64,000 bases of DNA from positions 3,831,981-3,895,980 of the forward strand of contig NZ_LT629732.1 in NCBI RefSeq assembly GCF_900104745.1. Direction: 5' to 3'. Below, in pieces: positions 13,796-25,106 of this stretch. This DNA comes from Actinopolymorpha singaporensis (GTDB lineage Bacteria > Actinomycetota > Actinomycetes > Propionibacteriales > Actinopolymorphaceae). Made by a program: the position numbers and the translations under genes. Each line of letters begins with the position of its first letter. Position 1 is the stretch's first letter. The notes under the pieces were generated by a model. That model did no database searches, was not told where the DNA came from, and worked only from the letters and a program-made list of their open reading frames with translations.

Positions 13796-16402
13796 ATGAG
13801 GAGAAACGCTCCACGTTACGGTCTGATGGTGGTTCTGCTGCTTTCTCTGCTGGGACTGGGCATTCCCCCGTACTCCTCCGGCGACGGCGACGGCTCGTCG
13901 GGCCCGTCCGGCCCGTCCGGCCCGCCAGGCTCCTCCGGCCCCTTGGACTCGTTCGACACCCTGCGGCAACGCTGGAAGGACTCTCTGGACGGCGGGCCGG
14001 ACCTGGACACCGGGGACCAGGACATCGCGCGCCGGCTCAACTCCGTCACCCGGACGGCGCGGGGCTTGTGGAAGACGATGAACACCGCTCCGCAGACCTA
14101 CGTCTGGAGCGACCTCGCCGACGTCAGTACGAACGGCCGGGCGATCGACGCGACCTACGTCCGGCTCCGTGCGATGACGCTGGCCTACTCCACGAGGGGT
14201 TCGCCCCTGCACGGCGACGGCACCCTGCGGGACGACATCGTCACCGCCCTCGACTGGGTGAACGCCCACTGGTACAACGACGCGACCGTGGCGCGCGGCA
14301 ACTGGTGGGAGTGGTACATCGGAATTCCCAACCGGCTCAAGGACATCACGGTGATGCTCTACGACGACCTGAGCCCGGCTCGGCTCCACAACTACACCGC
14401 CGCGCTCGACCACTTCGTACCGTCCGACATCGAGAAGTGGCGAGGAGCAAACGCCACCGACGTACTCGTCCACCAACTGGTGAGCGGCGTCCTGCAGAAG
14501 AGCGGCGATCGCATCACCCGCGTACGAAACCTCGTTCCGCCGTTGCTGGACTACACGACCAGCGGGGCCGGTTTCCACGAGGACGGCTCCTACCTCGACC
14601 ACGTCGCCGTGGCGTACAACCTGTCGTACGGCAAGGAATATCTCAACAGCCTGTCGAACATCGTCCGTCTGCTGAGCGGATCGCCGTGGGACCTCACCGC
14701 GCAGGATGCCGGGAAGTTCTACGCCACCATCCGCAACGGTTACGAACCCCTTGTTTACAAGGGCGCCGGGATGGATCTGGTGCGCGGTCGCGCGATCGGA
14801 CGGGAGATCGAACAGGATCACGTCGCCGGGCACGCCGTCATCGCCAACCTCGCCACGATCGCGACCGTCGCCCCACCCGGGCAGGCCGGGAAGTTGAAGG
14901 CGATGATCAAGTCCTGGGTGGGTGCGGACACCTACCGGAACTTCTACGCCTCGGGCGATCCGCGGATCTCGCTGTTCGTGATGGCGACCGTGAAGGAGAT
15001 CATGGCCGACCCGGCCGTCACGCCGCGACCGGAGCCGATCGGCCACTTCGCGTACAACACCATGGACCGGACCGTCCACCGTGCAAGGGGTTTCGCGTTC
15101 GCGATCGCCAAGAGCTCCAAGCGGGTACAGAACTACGAACAGATGAACGACGAGAACGCCAAGGGCTGGTACACCGGCGACGGCATGACGTACCTCTACA
15201 ACGACGACCTCGGGCAGTACTCCGGAAACTTCTGGCCGACCGTCGACATGACGCGGCTGCCCGGCACCACCACGGAGGTCCGGCCCCGCTTCCGCGGCAA
15301 CCCCGAGGGGCACCCGCAGAACGGTGACGGCGAAGGGAGGCCGACCAACTCGTGGTCGGGAGGAAGCGTCCTGGGTGACTACGGTGCCTCCGGCCTCCAC
15401 CTGCGTCCGGTCGGCGGGGCGCTCGGCGGTTCGCTGAGCGCGCGGAAGTCGTGGTTCATGTTCGACGACGAGGTCGTCGCGCTGGGCTCGGACATCAAGA
15501 CGACCTCCCCGGCCGGCCGTCGGGTCGAGACGGTGGTGGAGAACCGCAAGCTGAACGCGGACGGGACCAACCAGCTGACCGTGGACGGAGAGGCCGAGCC
15601 GACCACGCCCGGCTGGTCACGCGAACTCACGGACTTCAGCTGGATCAACCTCGGCGGGAACCACGGCCCCGACTCCATCGGCTACTACTTCCCGGGCGGA
15701 GCCACGGTGGACGGCCTGCGGGACACCCGAACCGGCAGTTGGTCGGACCTGTCCGCCAACGGCAGCGGCGGTCCGGCGTACACCAGTCACTTCATGACGC
15801 TCACCATGGACCACGGCGTCGATCCCACGGCCGCAACCTACAGCTACGTGCTGTTGCCGAACCGGACTCCGGCACAGACCCGTGAGTACGCGAAGAACCC
15901 GGACATCGCCGTGCTCGCGAACTCCGCCGCGGTGCACGCCGTACGCGAGAACACCCTGGGAGTCACCGGCTACAACTTCTGGACCGACAGGGCCACCACG
16001 GCGGGCGACATGACCAGCGACAAGCGGGCGTCGGTGATGACGAGGGAGGTGGCCGGCGACACGTTCGAGATCGCGGTCAACGACCCGACCATGGAGAACA
16101 CCGGGATCATCGACCTCGAGATCGACCGGCAGGCCCTGTCCGTCATGTCCGGCGATCCCCGCATCACGGTGACCCGGCTGAGTCCGACGATCAGGCTGGC
16201 GGTGGATGTCGACGCCGCAAGGGGAAAGTCGTTCACCGCGAAGTTCCGCCTGGCGCCGGATCCGCAGCACAGGCCTCAGGACGTGGGCACCGCGGCGAGT
16301 TCCCCCTCGCCGTCCTGGCGCGCGAACTGCGTTCGGTACAGCTCGGCGTACAGTCCGCCGGCCGCCAGCAACCGCTCGTGCGTTCCGCGTTCGCGTACCT
16401 GA
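13796..16402 (+). CDS. Secreted polysaccharide lyase family 8 (hyaluronate/chondroitin/xanthan lyase type)
   Basis: Extracellular lyase of 868 residues. A signal peptide (MRRNAPRYGLMVVLLLSLLG) is followed by a Gly/Ser/Pro-rich linker to about residue 45. The alpha-toroid carries ARGNWWEWYIGIPN (about 165-178, with the catalytic Asn) and FHEDGSYLDHVAVAY (about 261-275, with catalytic His and Tyr), then RGRAIGRE near 330 with the conserved Arg. Beta-sheet domains follow. The family cleaves uronic acid polymers by beta-elimination. The substrate is not clear: hyaluronan, chondroitin and xanthan lyases all share these motifs. The last 40 or so residues are Arg/Ser-rich and read antisense through the neighbouring ABC gene (127-base overlap), so the original stop may have been lost. 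Confidence 0.9.
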   Translation: MRRNAPRYGLMVVLLLSLLGLGIPPYSSGDGDGSSGPSGPSGPPGSSGPLDSFDTLRQRWKDSLDGGPDLDTGDQDIARRLNSVTRTARGLWKTMNTAPQTYVWSDLADVSTNGRAIDATYVRLRAMTLAYSTRGSPLHGDGTLRDDIVTALDWVNAHWYNDATVARGNWWEWYIGIPNRLKDITVMLYDDLSPARLHNYTAALDHFVPSDIEKWRGANATDVLVHQLVSGVLQKSGDRITRVRNLVPPLLDYTTSGAGFHEDGSYLDHVAVAYNLSYGKEYLNSLSNIVRLLSGSPWDLTAQDAGKFYATIRNGYEPLVYKGAGMDLVRGRAIGREIEQDHVAGHAVIANLATIATVAPPGQAGKLKAMIKSWVGADTYRNFYASGDPRISLFVMATVKEIMADPAVTPRPEPIGHFAYNTMDRTVHRARGFAFAIAKSSKRVQNYEQMNDENAKGWYTGDGMTYLYNDDLGQYSGNFWPTVDMTRLPGTTTEVRPRFRGNPEGHPQNGDGEGRPTNSWSGGSVLGDYGASGLHLRPVGGALGGSLSARKSWFMFDDEVVALGSDIKTTSPAGRRVETVVENRKLNADGTNQLTVDGEAEPTTPGWSRELTDFSWINLGGNHGPDSIGYYFPGGATVDGLRDTRTGSWSDLSANGSGGPAYTSHFMTLTMDHGVDPTAATYSYVLLPNRTPAQTREYAKNPDIAVLANSAAVHAVRENTLGVTGYNFWTDRATTAGDMTSDKRASVMTREVAGDTFEIAVNDPTMENTGIIDLEIDRQALSVMSGDPRITVTRLSPTIRLAVDVDAARGKSFTAKFRLAPDPQHRPQDVGTAASSPSPSWRANCVRYSSAYSPPAASNRSCVPRSRT

Positions 16403-18183
16403 CCCTCGTCGAGCACCAGGATCTCGTCGGCGTCCCGGACGGTGGACAGCCGGTGCGCGATCACCAGAGACGTACGCCCGGTCAGGGCGGTGGCCAGCGC
16501 GGCCTGCACCGCGGCCTCGGACTCGGAGTCGAGGTGCGCGGTTGCCTCGTCAAGGATGACGATCGACGGTGCCTTCAGCAGCAGCCGGGCGATGGCGAGC
16601 CGCTGGCGTTCGCCGCCGGACAGGCGATAGCCCCGGTCACCGACGACGGTGTCCAGCCCGTCGGGCAGACCTGCCACCAGGGGGCCGATCCGGGCGGCGT
16701 CGAGGGCCGCCCACAGGTCGGCCTCGGTTGCGTTCGGGCGGGCCAGGAGCAGGTTGGCTCGGATGGTGTCGTGGTACATGTGCGAGTCCTGGGTGACCAC
16801 GCCGATCACCGACCGGAGCGACTGCTGGGTGACCGAGCGCACGTCGTGGCCTCCGACGCGGACCGCGCCGCCGGTCACGTCGTACAGCCGGGACACCAGC
16901 GAGGCGAGCGTCGTCTTGCCCGCGCCGGACGGGCCGACCACGGCGACCATCCGGCCCGGCGCGACCTCGAAGCTCACGTCGCGCAGCACCTCCTCACCGG
17001 CCTGCCGGGACAGCGTGGCCACCGACTCCAGCGAGGCGAGGGAGACCTCCGCCGCGGAGGGATAGCGGAACGACACGTGGTCGAACTCCAGCGTGGGTTC
17101 GACGTCGACCGGCAGGTCCTTCCCGTCCGGGCGGTCGGCGACCATCGGTGGCAGGTCGAGCACCTCGAGCACCCGCTCGAAGCTGACCAGCGTCGTCATC
17201 ACGTCGACCTGCAGGTTGGACAGCGAGGTGAGCGGCCCGTACAGCCGGGTGAGGTAGGCGGTGAGCGCGACCACCGTGCCGATGCCGAGCGCGCCCTCGA
17301 CGGCGAACACACCGCCCAGCCCGTAGACGAGGGCCACCGCGAGGGCGGCGACGAGGGTGAGCGAGACCCGGAAGATTCCGGCGTACGTCGCGGTGGTGAC
17401 CCCGATGTCGCGGACCCGGGCGGCCTTGCCGGCGAAGTCGCGGGAGGAGTCCTGCGGACGGCCGAACAGCTTGGCCAGCATGGCGCCCGCGACGTTGAAC
17501 CGCTCGGTCATCGTCTGGGCCATGGTGGCGTTGAGCCGGTAGCTCTCGGCGGTCGCCGCGCGCAGCCTGGGGGCCATCATCCGGGCCGGGAGTACGAACA
17601 ACGGCAGCAGCACCAGGGCCAGCAGGGTGATCTGCCACGACATCGCGAGCATCGCCGCGAGCACCAGCACCACGCTGAGCAGGTTGCTCACCACGTTGGA
17701 CAGCGTGGAGGTGAACGCCTGCTGGGCGCCGAGCACGTCGCCGTTGAGACGCTGGATGAGCGCCCCGGTCTGCGTACGGCTGAAGAACGCGACCGGCATG
17801 CCCTGCACGTGGTCGAACACCGCGGTGCGCAGGTCGAAGACGAGGCCCTCGCCGATCCGGGCGGAGAACCACCGCTGGGCCAGCGTCGCCGCCGCGGACA
17901 GCAGGGCGAGGAGCGCGACCACGCCGGCCAGGGACACCACGACGTCGGTACGGCCCGGAGTGATGCCCCGGTCGATGATCGCGCGGAAGAGCAGGGGAGT
18001 GACGGCGCCGACGGTCGCGTCGACGGCGACGAGGAACAGGAAGACCGTCAGCAGGCCGCGGTAGGGGCGGCCGAACGCGAGAATCCGGCCGATCGTGCCG
18101 GGAGCGAGCCTGTGCCCGCGTACTGAGGTGTCCTTCATGAAGGACCGCATGGCGGCTCCTCCGCCGCCTCGGTTCATCGACAT
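16276..18183 (-). CDS. ABC exporter, fused membrane and ATPase domains
   Basis: Half-transporter of 635 residues that should work as a dimer in the membrane. Six hydrophobic helices span about 35-310, starting GLLTVFLFLVAVDATVGAVT. The ATPase domain follows: Walker A GPSGAGKTT (about 415-423), signature LSGGERQR (about 518-525), Walker B IVILDEATAHLD (about 540-551) and the H-loop AHRLST. An insert of about 20 residues (ASLESVATLSRQAGEE) interrupts the ATPase domain between its first strands. I chose the ATG at 18183 because GAAGGG precedes it and homology begins soon after. It is divergent from a MarR repressor, the usual setup for drug efflux. It converges on, and overlaps, the PL8 gene. 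Confidence 0.9.
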   Translation of the reverse strand: MSMNRGGGGAAMRSFMKDTSVRGHRLAPGTIGRILAFGRPYRGLLTVFLFLVAVDATVGAVTPLLFRAIIDRGITPGRTDVVVSLAGVVALLALLSAAATLAQRWFSARIGEGLVFDLRTAVFDHVQGMPVAFFSRTQTGALIQRLNGDVLGAQQAFTSTLSNVVSNLLSVVLVLAAMLAMSWQITLLALVLLPLFVLPARMMAPRLRAATAESYRLNATMAQTMTERFNVAGAMLAKLFGRPQDSSRDFAGKAARVRDIGVTTATYAGIFRVSLTLVAALAVALVYGLGGVFAVEGALGIGTVVALTAYLTRLYGPLTSLSNLQVDVMTTLVSFERVLEVLDLPPMVADRPDGKDLPVDVEPTLEFDHVSFRYPSAAEVSLASLESVATLSRQAGEEVLRDVSFEVAPGRMVAVVGPSGAGKTTLASLVSRLYDVTGGAVRVGGHDVRSVTQQSLRSVIGVVTQDSHMYHDTIRANLLLARPNATEADLWAALDAARIGPLVAGLPDGLDTVVGDRGYRLSGGERQRLAIARLLLKAPSIVILDEATAHLDSESEAAVQAALATALTGRTSLVIAHRLSTVRDADEILVLDEGQVRERGTHERLLAAGGLYAELYRTQFARQDGEGELAAVPTS

Positions 18184-18275
18184 AGAAGCCCTTCGGGTGG
18201 GGGACTCGTGGGGAACTCGGTGGGAAACGCGGTCGGGGCTCGGCCGTTGCTCGGCGGGGAGCCCGAGATTTAGGG

Positions 18276-18305
18276 AGGTTAACTCACTATGAGGTAATCT
18301 CACAA
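18276..18305. promoter_or_regulatory. Divergent promoter with MarR-type operator
   Basis: For the ABC gene (minus strand), TTGTGA (18305-18300) and TAACCT (18281-18276) are 18 bases apart. Within this spacer is the palindrome TTAACTCA-CTA-TGAGGTAA (18279-18297), 7 of 8 positions matching. Overlapping it is a 16-base direct repeat GAGGTTAACTCAC / GAGGTAATCTCAC. On the plus strand TAATCT (18295-18300) ends six bases before the marR ATG. A MarR dimer bound here would block both genes. Confidence 0.65.
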
Positions 18306-18306
18306 G

Positions 18307-18867
18307 ATGAGGATTCCGGATAGGGTGGCAACCGTGCACGCACCGGACAGCCCGCCGGCCGACCCTGCGGCCCACTCAGCCGATGACCCAGTGGACGCCC
18401 CGGCGGACGACACAGCCGAGCAGATCGCGGCGCTGCTCGAGGGGCTGGTACGCCGGCAGCGCCGGGCCGGCCGCGGCTCGCTGGAGGCGCTCGGCGTCGA
18501 GGTCACCCAGGGGCAGATGCGGGTGCTGCGGATCCTGGGGCATGCCGGAAAACCGCTGCGGATCAGCGAACTCGCCAACCAGCTGGGCATCGTGCCCCGC
18601 TCGGCGACCTCGGTCGTGGACGACCTGGAGGAGGCCGGGCTGGTGGCGAGGAAGCCGGATCCCGACGACCGCCGGGCAACCCTCGTGGGCCTGACCTCCG
18701 CTGGCGGGCAAGTTCTGGCCCGCATCCGGCGCAGCCGGCGCGACGCCATGGTCGCGATGGTCGAACGCCTGGACGCCGACGAGCGTGCCGACCTGCTCAG
18801 GCTGCTGGCCCGGCTGGCCGAGGGCGACGGCTGTGCCGACCGCCCGGCCACGGCCGGTAACCACTAG
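18307..18867 (+). CDS. MarR-family regulator of the adjacent ABC exporter
   Basis: Repressor of 186 residues with a winged helix-turn-helix: GQMRVLRILGHAGKPLRISE (about 68-87), then LANQLGIVPRSATSVVDDL (about 88-106) as recognition helix, and a DPDDRRATLVGLTSAG wing (about 117-132). The first 35 residues are Asp/Ala/Pro-rich and not part of the fold, so a GTG at 18334 could be the true start. If ATG 18307 is used, it is only six bases after the -10 TAATCT, giving a leaderless message. Such regulators release DNA when they bind small aromatic ligands; the ligand is unknown. It probably represses itself and the ABC exporter. Confidence 0.88.
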   Translation: MRIPDRVATVHAPDSPPADPAAHSADDPVDAPADDTAEQIAALLEGLVRRQRRAGRGSLEALGVEVTQGQMRVLRILGHAGKPLRISELANQLGIVPRSATSVVDDLEEAGLVARKPDPDDRRATLVGLTSAGGQVLARIRRSRRDAMVAMVERLDADERADLLRLLARLAEGDGCADRPATAGNH

Positions 18868-18879
18868 GTCCGGCAGCCC

Positions 18880-19835
18880 TCAGCTACGGCTGTCCGGCTC
18901 GTCCTCGGGCGTCGCGTCGTCTTCGGGCGTCGCCTCGACGTCGGCGGTGGCCAGCTTCCACGCCCGCAGGGCCGCGGCGGCCGCGAGCGCCGACAGCGTG
19001 CCGGGGTCGATACCCGAGCCCGGCGGTGGCTCCTGGGCGAGCGGCGCCGGCCGGCCGGGCCGGTCCGGCGGGAGCGGAGGCACCGGCGGCTCGGGGCGTT
19101 CGGCCGTCTGTTCGGCGTACGCCGAGCGCGCCGGCACGGTCCCGTCGTCGACTGCCCGGCCCTGGCGTACCGACCCGGAGGTGTCGGCTCCGGGCCGTCC
19201 GGCCGTGCGGCGGGCACGCAGCGCGGTGAGAACGTCGTCCCGGCTGCGTCCGCGCAGCCGCAGCGCGGTGAACGGATCGGCGTCCAGCAGGTCCGCGACG
19301 AGATAGCACACGGCGGCCGCGTGCTTGCACGGCTCGCCCCAGTCGGGGCAGGAACAGGCCGGCCGGATCTCACCGGGTCCCGGCAGCAGGCTCAGCCCGG
19401 CCGCGCCGACGTCCTCGACCACCTCCGGGGGCAGTTCGCCGTCCAGCAACGCGGCGGTCCGGCCGATCTGGGTGCCGATCACGTCGAGTACGCGCTCCCA
19501 CTCGACCCGCCGGAAGGTCGGTACCCGGATGGTCACGGTGTAGGGATCCGGTCGACTGCCCTGTACCGGTGCCATCACCAGTCCGGCGGTGAGCTGGACC
19601 CGGCCGACGGCGCCGCGGCGGGCGTAGGAACGACCACGGGCGAGCCGGCCCGGGTCGAGCGCGGCGCGGTGTTCGAGCGCGTCCACCCAGGCTCGCCCCC
19701 ACCAGGTCAGGCCGAACGGCCTCCGGCTGCCGGCGCCCGTGGCCGCGGGTGGCCGGTGCCCACCGCCGGCCGGCTCGTCGGACCACCAGTCGCCGGACGT
19801 CCGGCTGCCGCGCGGGCCGCCCGTGCCGCCCGGGC

Positions 19836-19839
<4 letters not shown>
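18880..19839 (-). CDS. SWIM zinc finger protein paired with the SNF2 helicase
   Basis: Protein of 319 residues. GLTWWGRAWVDALE (about 43-56) is the usual N-terminal signature of actinobacterial SWIM proteins. The SWIM zinc motif CSCPDWGEPCKH (about 173-184) has the pattern CxCx(n)CxH. The C-terminal 100 residues are Pro/Arg/Ala-rich and seem disordered. Its GTG start overlaps the stop of the SNF2 helicase by four bases (GTGA), and the pair is common in actinobacteria. SWIM domains are thought to bind DNA or protein; the joint function with the helicase is not established. If the helicase is really broken, this gene may have lost coupled translation. It converges with the marR gene 12 bases away. 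Confidence 0.88.
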
Positions 19840-22696
<2,857 letters not shown>

Positions 22697-22719
<23 letters not shown>

Positions 22720-22957
22720 CGGCCGGGCCGCGGCCCGGCTGCCGACCGCCGCGGCTCAGCCGGCGACCCAGCTCCACCGGACGGACCGTGATCGCGAACG
22801 GTGCGGTCGCCGCAAATGCCTCGTCTTCGACGACGGGCGTGGTGTCGCGGTAACCGTCGGGGCCGAGTTCGAGCGGAAGCAAAAAGGGGAGATCCGGATC
22901 GATGATCCAGTACGACGGGCAGCCGGCGCTTTCGTAACGGGGCCGCTTGGAGACCGG
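22697..22957 (-). pseudogene. C-terminal remnant of a Uma2-family protein
   Basis: After an in-frame stop near 22970, the minus strand encodes VSKRPRYESAGCPSYWIIDP followed by a short strand-rich tail ending near 22697. KRxxYExAGxPxYWxxDP is the hallmark of the Uma2 family (restriction-endonuclease-like fold). No N-terminal part or start is found upstream. Its 3' end overlaps the helicase start by 23 bases. The fragment marks a decayed gene beside the frameshifted helicase. Intact Uma2 proteins are about 190 residues; only the last 85 or so are present. Confidence 0.65.
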
Positions 22958-23065
22958 GTCACAGCTGCGTCAAGGAACCCATCGTGCCTACATGGGGGCA
23001 TGCGGTCCAACGGTGCCCGGACGGCAGCGTGCTTCGCGGCGTTCGTCCACAGCCCGGTGGCGTGC

Positions 23066-24847
23066 TCAGGGCTGCGGCGACTCCGGGCGGCTCGGCTTCC
23101 ACGATCCGGGCAGAGCGTCGAGCGCCGCGCGCAGGCGTACGGCATCCACGCTCTTCGCGTCTCCTTCGGCAGCGGCTTCGGCCAGCGCGAACGCCAGCGC
23201 CGCCAGCACGTCGGCCCGGGCGTACCCCGCGTCGAGCAGCCGCCGCGCGGTCGCCCAAACCTCCGACGGGTCGTCGAACCACAGGTGCCGGACGACCGCT
23301 GTCCGTGCGGCGACTTCCCGTGCCGTCGGCTCAGCGTCCTCCAAGCTCTCCGCGTCCTCGGAGTACTCCGCGTCCTCCGAGTCACCCGAGCCTGCACGCA
23401 GGTCGTCGGCCACCAGATTTGCCACCGCGTCGTCGTCGGTGACGTCGAACCCCGGGGCGGGTACCCGGTCGAGCGCGAACATCCGGCGTTCGAAAACCTC
23501 GTCGGCGTTGTCCTGGTCCGGATCGAGGTCGGCCAGCAAGGACTCCACGGCGGTCCTCGCGGGACCCCATGCCGACGGATCGTCGTAGGTCTCGGCGAAC
23601 CTCGGCACGAACGCCCGCACCGCGGCCAGCACCCCGTCGACCGAAGTCGTGGAGAGGCCGTTGCGCCGACCGGCGTACCGCACCCAGGCCTGCAGCACCG
23701 ACGGCACCGCGTCGACGTACCTGCGGTCGAGCAGGCCGGTACGCGGAAGCCAGCCGAGCAGGAAGCCCTCCAGCTTGACCGGGCTGACCCGCAGCGGCTG
23801 CCCTCCGTCGTACTCGCAGCCGAAGTCGACGAGTTCCTTGGCGAACGCGCGGGCGCCCGCGGCGTCGGCGGGGCTGAGCTCGGCGGCCTCCGGCGAGGCG
23901 GCGAAGTCCTCGACGAGTGCCGCCCGCCGGGCGTCCGGCCACGGCGGCGGCTCGGGGACGGAGCCGCCGTCGGGCAGCGTGCGCAGCCGGGACAGGAGTA
24001 CGGCACGCAGGTCGCGGAACGACTCGCCGAGCGGGGGCTCGACGGCCTCGTCGGTGGCCGCGAACGCCTCGCCCAGCCTGATCTTCGCGTCGGCGGGGTC
24101 GATCTCGGTCAGCGTGAGGTCGGGGTCGGCGGCGACGGTGGACTGCGCCTGCGCCTCCAGGTCGGCAGCCCGGTCGGTCGCCCACAGGTCCTTGGCGATG
24201 CCGCCGAGGTTGTGGTCCACCAGCACCACGAGCGCGTGCGGCTCCTCATCGGGATAGGCACACACCAGGATGTACTGCGTGTTGTCGCCGAGGTCCTCGG
24301 TGACGGCGAGGCACCGCTCGACCTTGGCGGAGCCCAGGCTCCCGGCCCACGCCGGCGTATCTTGGCCGTCTCCGGAGGTCAGGCCGTCGAGGCCGTCCAG
24401 GGCGGCCCGCGCCAGCGCGGCCACCCGGGGTTCGGCCAGGGCGGCGAGCCCGTGCAGCAGCGCGACCGCTCCCGCGTCGCCGGCGCGGCGTGCCTCGGCG
24501 ACGAGCGTTGGACCGAACGCCTGCGAGGGGAGCTGCCACCAGGTCCCGATCACGCTGGAGACGAATCCTTCCGCCTGCAACGGCGAGGTCAGCGCCGTCA
24601 GTTGCGGGGTGGCGGCCAGCACCTCGTCAGCGAACTCGGCCGCCGGGTGGCCCGACGGCCCCTCGCCAGGGCCGCCAGCTGCTCCGGCGCCCGGTCCGCC
24701 GACCTGGCCGAAGGCCGCGTCGGCTCCCGGCCCCGGCGTGTGCGGGCCGGTGGGGCGGCCGGCCCGCCCGTCCTCACGGCGGCGGGCTCGGCGCGTGTCG
24801 GAGGGGCGACGGCGGTCGCCTCGGCGGCCTCGGCTTCGCGGACTCAT
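23066..24847 (-). CDS. Large conserved actinobacterial protein of unknown function
   Basis: Soluble protein of 593 residues with no recognised catalytic motif. The first 70 residues are Arg/Gly/Pro-rich ([20 protein letters not shown]) and probably disordered, perhaps nucleic-acid binding. The rest is mainly alpha-helical and acidic, with segments such as [20 protein letters not shown] and [20 protein letters not shown] (about 165-184). An acidic repeat [17 protein letters not shown] lies near 505-521. I believe similar proteins occur widely in actinobacteria as a long hypothetical family, but I cannot name it. It is divergent from the leuS leader region; its ATG is 111 bases from the leader peptide start. 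Confidence 0.75.
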   Translation of the reverse strand: MSPRSRGRRGDRRRPSDTRRARRREDGRAGRPTGPHTPGPGADAAFGQVGGPGAGAAGGPGEGPSGHPAAEFADEVLAATPQLTALTSPLQAEGFVSSVIGTWWQLPSQAFGPTLVAEARRAGDAGAVALLHGLAALAEPRVAALARAALDGLDGLTSGDGQDTPAWAGSLGSAKVERCLAVTEDLGDNTQYILVCAYPDEEPHALVVLVDHNLGGIAKDLWATDRAADLEAQAQSTVAADPDLTLTEIDPADAKIRLGEAFAATDEAVEPPLGESFRDLRAVLLSRLRTLPDGGSVPEPPPWPDARRAALVEDFAASPEAAELSPADAAGARAFAKELVDFGCEYDGGQPLRVSPVKLEGFLLGWLPRTGLLDRRYVDAVPSVLQAWVRYAGRRNGLSTTSVDGVLAAVRAFVPRFAETYDDPSAWGPARTAVESLLADLDPDQDNADEVFERRMFALDRVPAPGFDVTDDDAVANLVADDLRAGSGDSEDAEYSEDAESLEDAEPTAREVAARTAVVRHLWFDDPSEVWATARRLLDAGYARADVLAALAFALAEAAAEGDAKSVDAVRLRAALDALPGSWKPSRPESPQP

Positions 24848-24958
24848 GGGCGAAAGCCTTTCACGTCCACCTTCGCGCCCACCGGCCCGGAGCAGGGACC
24901 GGGTCGGGAGCGCTGTCCGCGGGCCGTCCGAAGTAGCCGGTGCGCTACCCTGGGCCGC

Positions 24959-24994
24959 ATGCGGACGGCTCTGCTCCTTATCGAGCCACGCTGA
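24959..24994 (+). CDS. Leucine leader peptide 1 ([11 protein letters not shown])
   Basis: An 11-residue frame with three consecutive Leu codons, CTG CTC CTT (24971-24979), ending in CCA CGC TGA. A -10 element TACCCT (24946-24951) lies seven bases before the ATG, so the message is probably leaderless. It is too short for usual gene finding. It closely matches the second leader at 28021 in length, Leu codon order, Pro-Arg ending and following structures. Role: a ribosome slowed by lack of charged leucyl-tRNA should change the folding of the RNA behind it, letting transcription continue into leuS. Confidence 0.75.
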   Translation: MRTALLLIEPR

Positions 24995-25063
24995 CCATCA
25001 GCGGGTGCTTCGAGCACCGCGTCGGCGTGGCAACCCCTCCTGTGCGAGGGGTTTTCTTCTTTT
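24989..25063 (+). promoter_or_regulatory. Leucine attenuator in front of the first leuS
   Basis: Three structures follow the Leu codons. Hairpin 1 pairs CGCTGA (24989-24994, contains the leader stop) with TCAGCG (24998-25003). Hairpin 2 pairs GCGGGTGCT (25001-25009, one bulged G) with AGCACCGC (25013-25020) and shares GCG with hairpin 1, so the two exclude each other. The terminator is AACCCCTC (25032-25039) with GAGGGGTT followed by a T-rich run to 25063. The GGGTGC segment could also pair with GCAACCC and block the terminator. Confidence 0.65.
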
Positions 25064-25106
25064 GGCGGAGCGTCCCACCTCAGTCCCTCCCTCGGAGTCA
25101 GGAACG

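Noticed and set aside
22756-24006. A 416-codon minus-strand frame overlapping the large unknown protein
   Set aside because: Shadow frame rich in Arg/Pro/Ser; the overlapping frame from 24847 has normal composition.
24989-25063. T-box riboswitch (GGGTGC...GCACCGCG resembles the T-box AGGGTGGNACCGCG)
   Set aside because: The leader is only about 75 bases after the Leu codons and has no Stem I with specifier loop; the short frame with three Leu codons explains control better. A decayed resemblance cannot be excluded.
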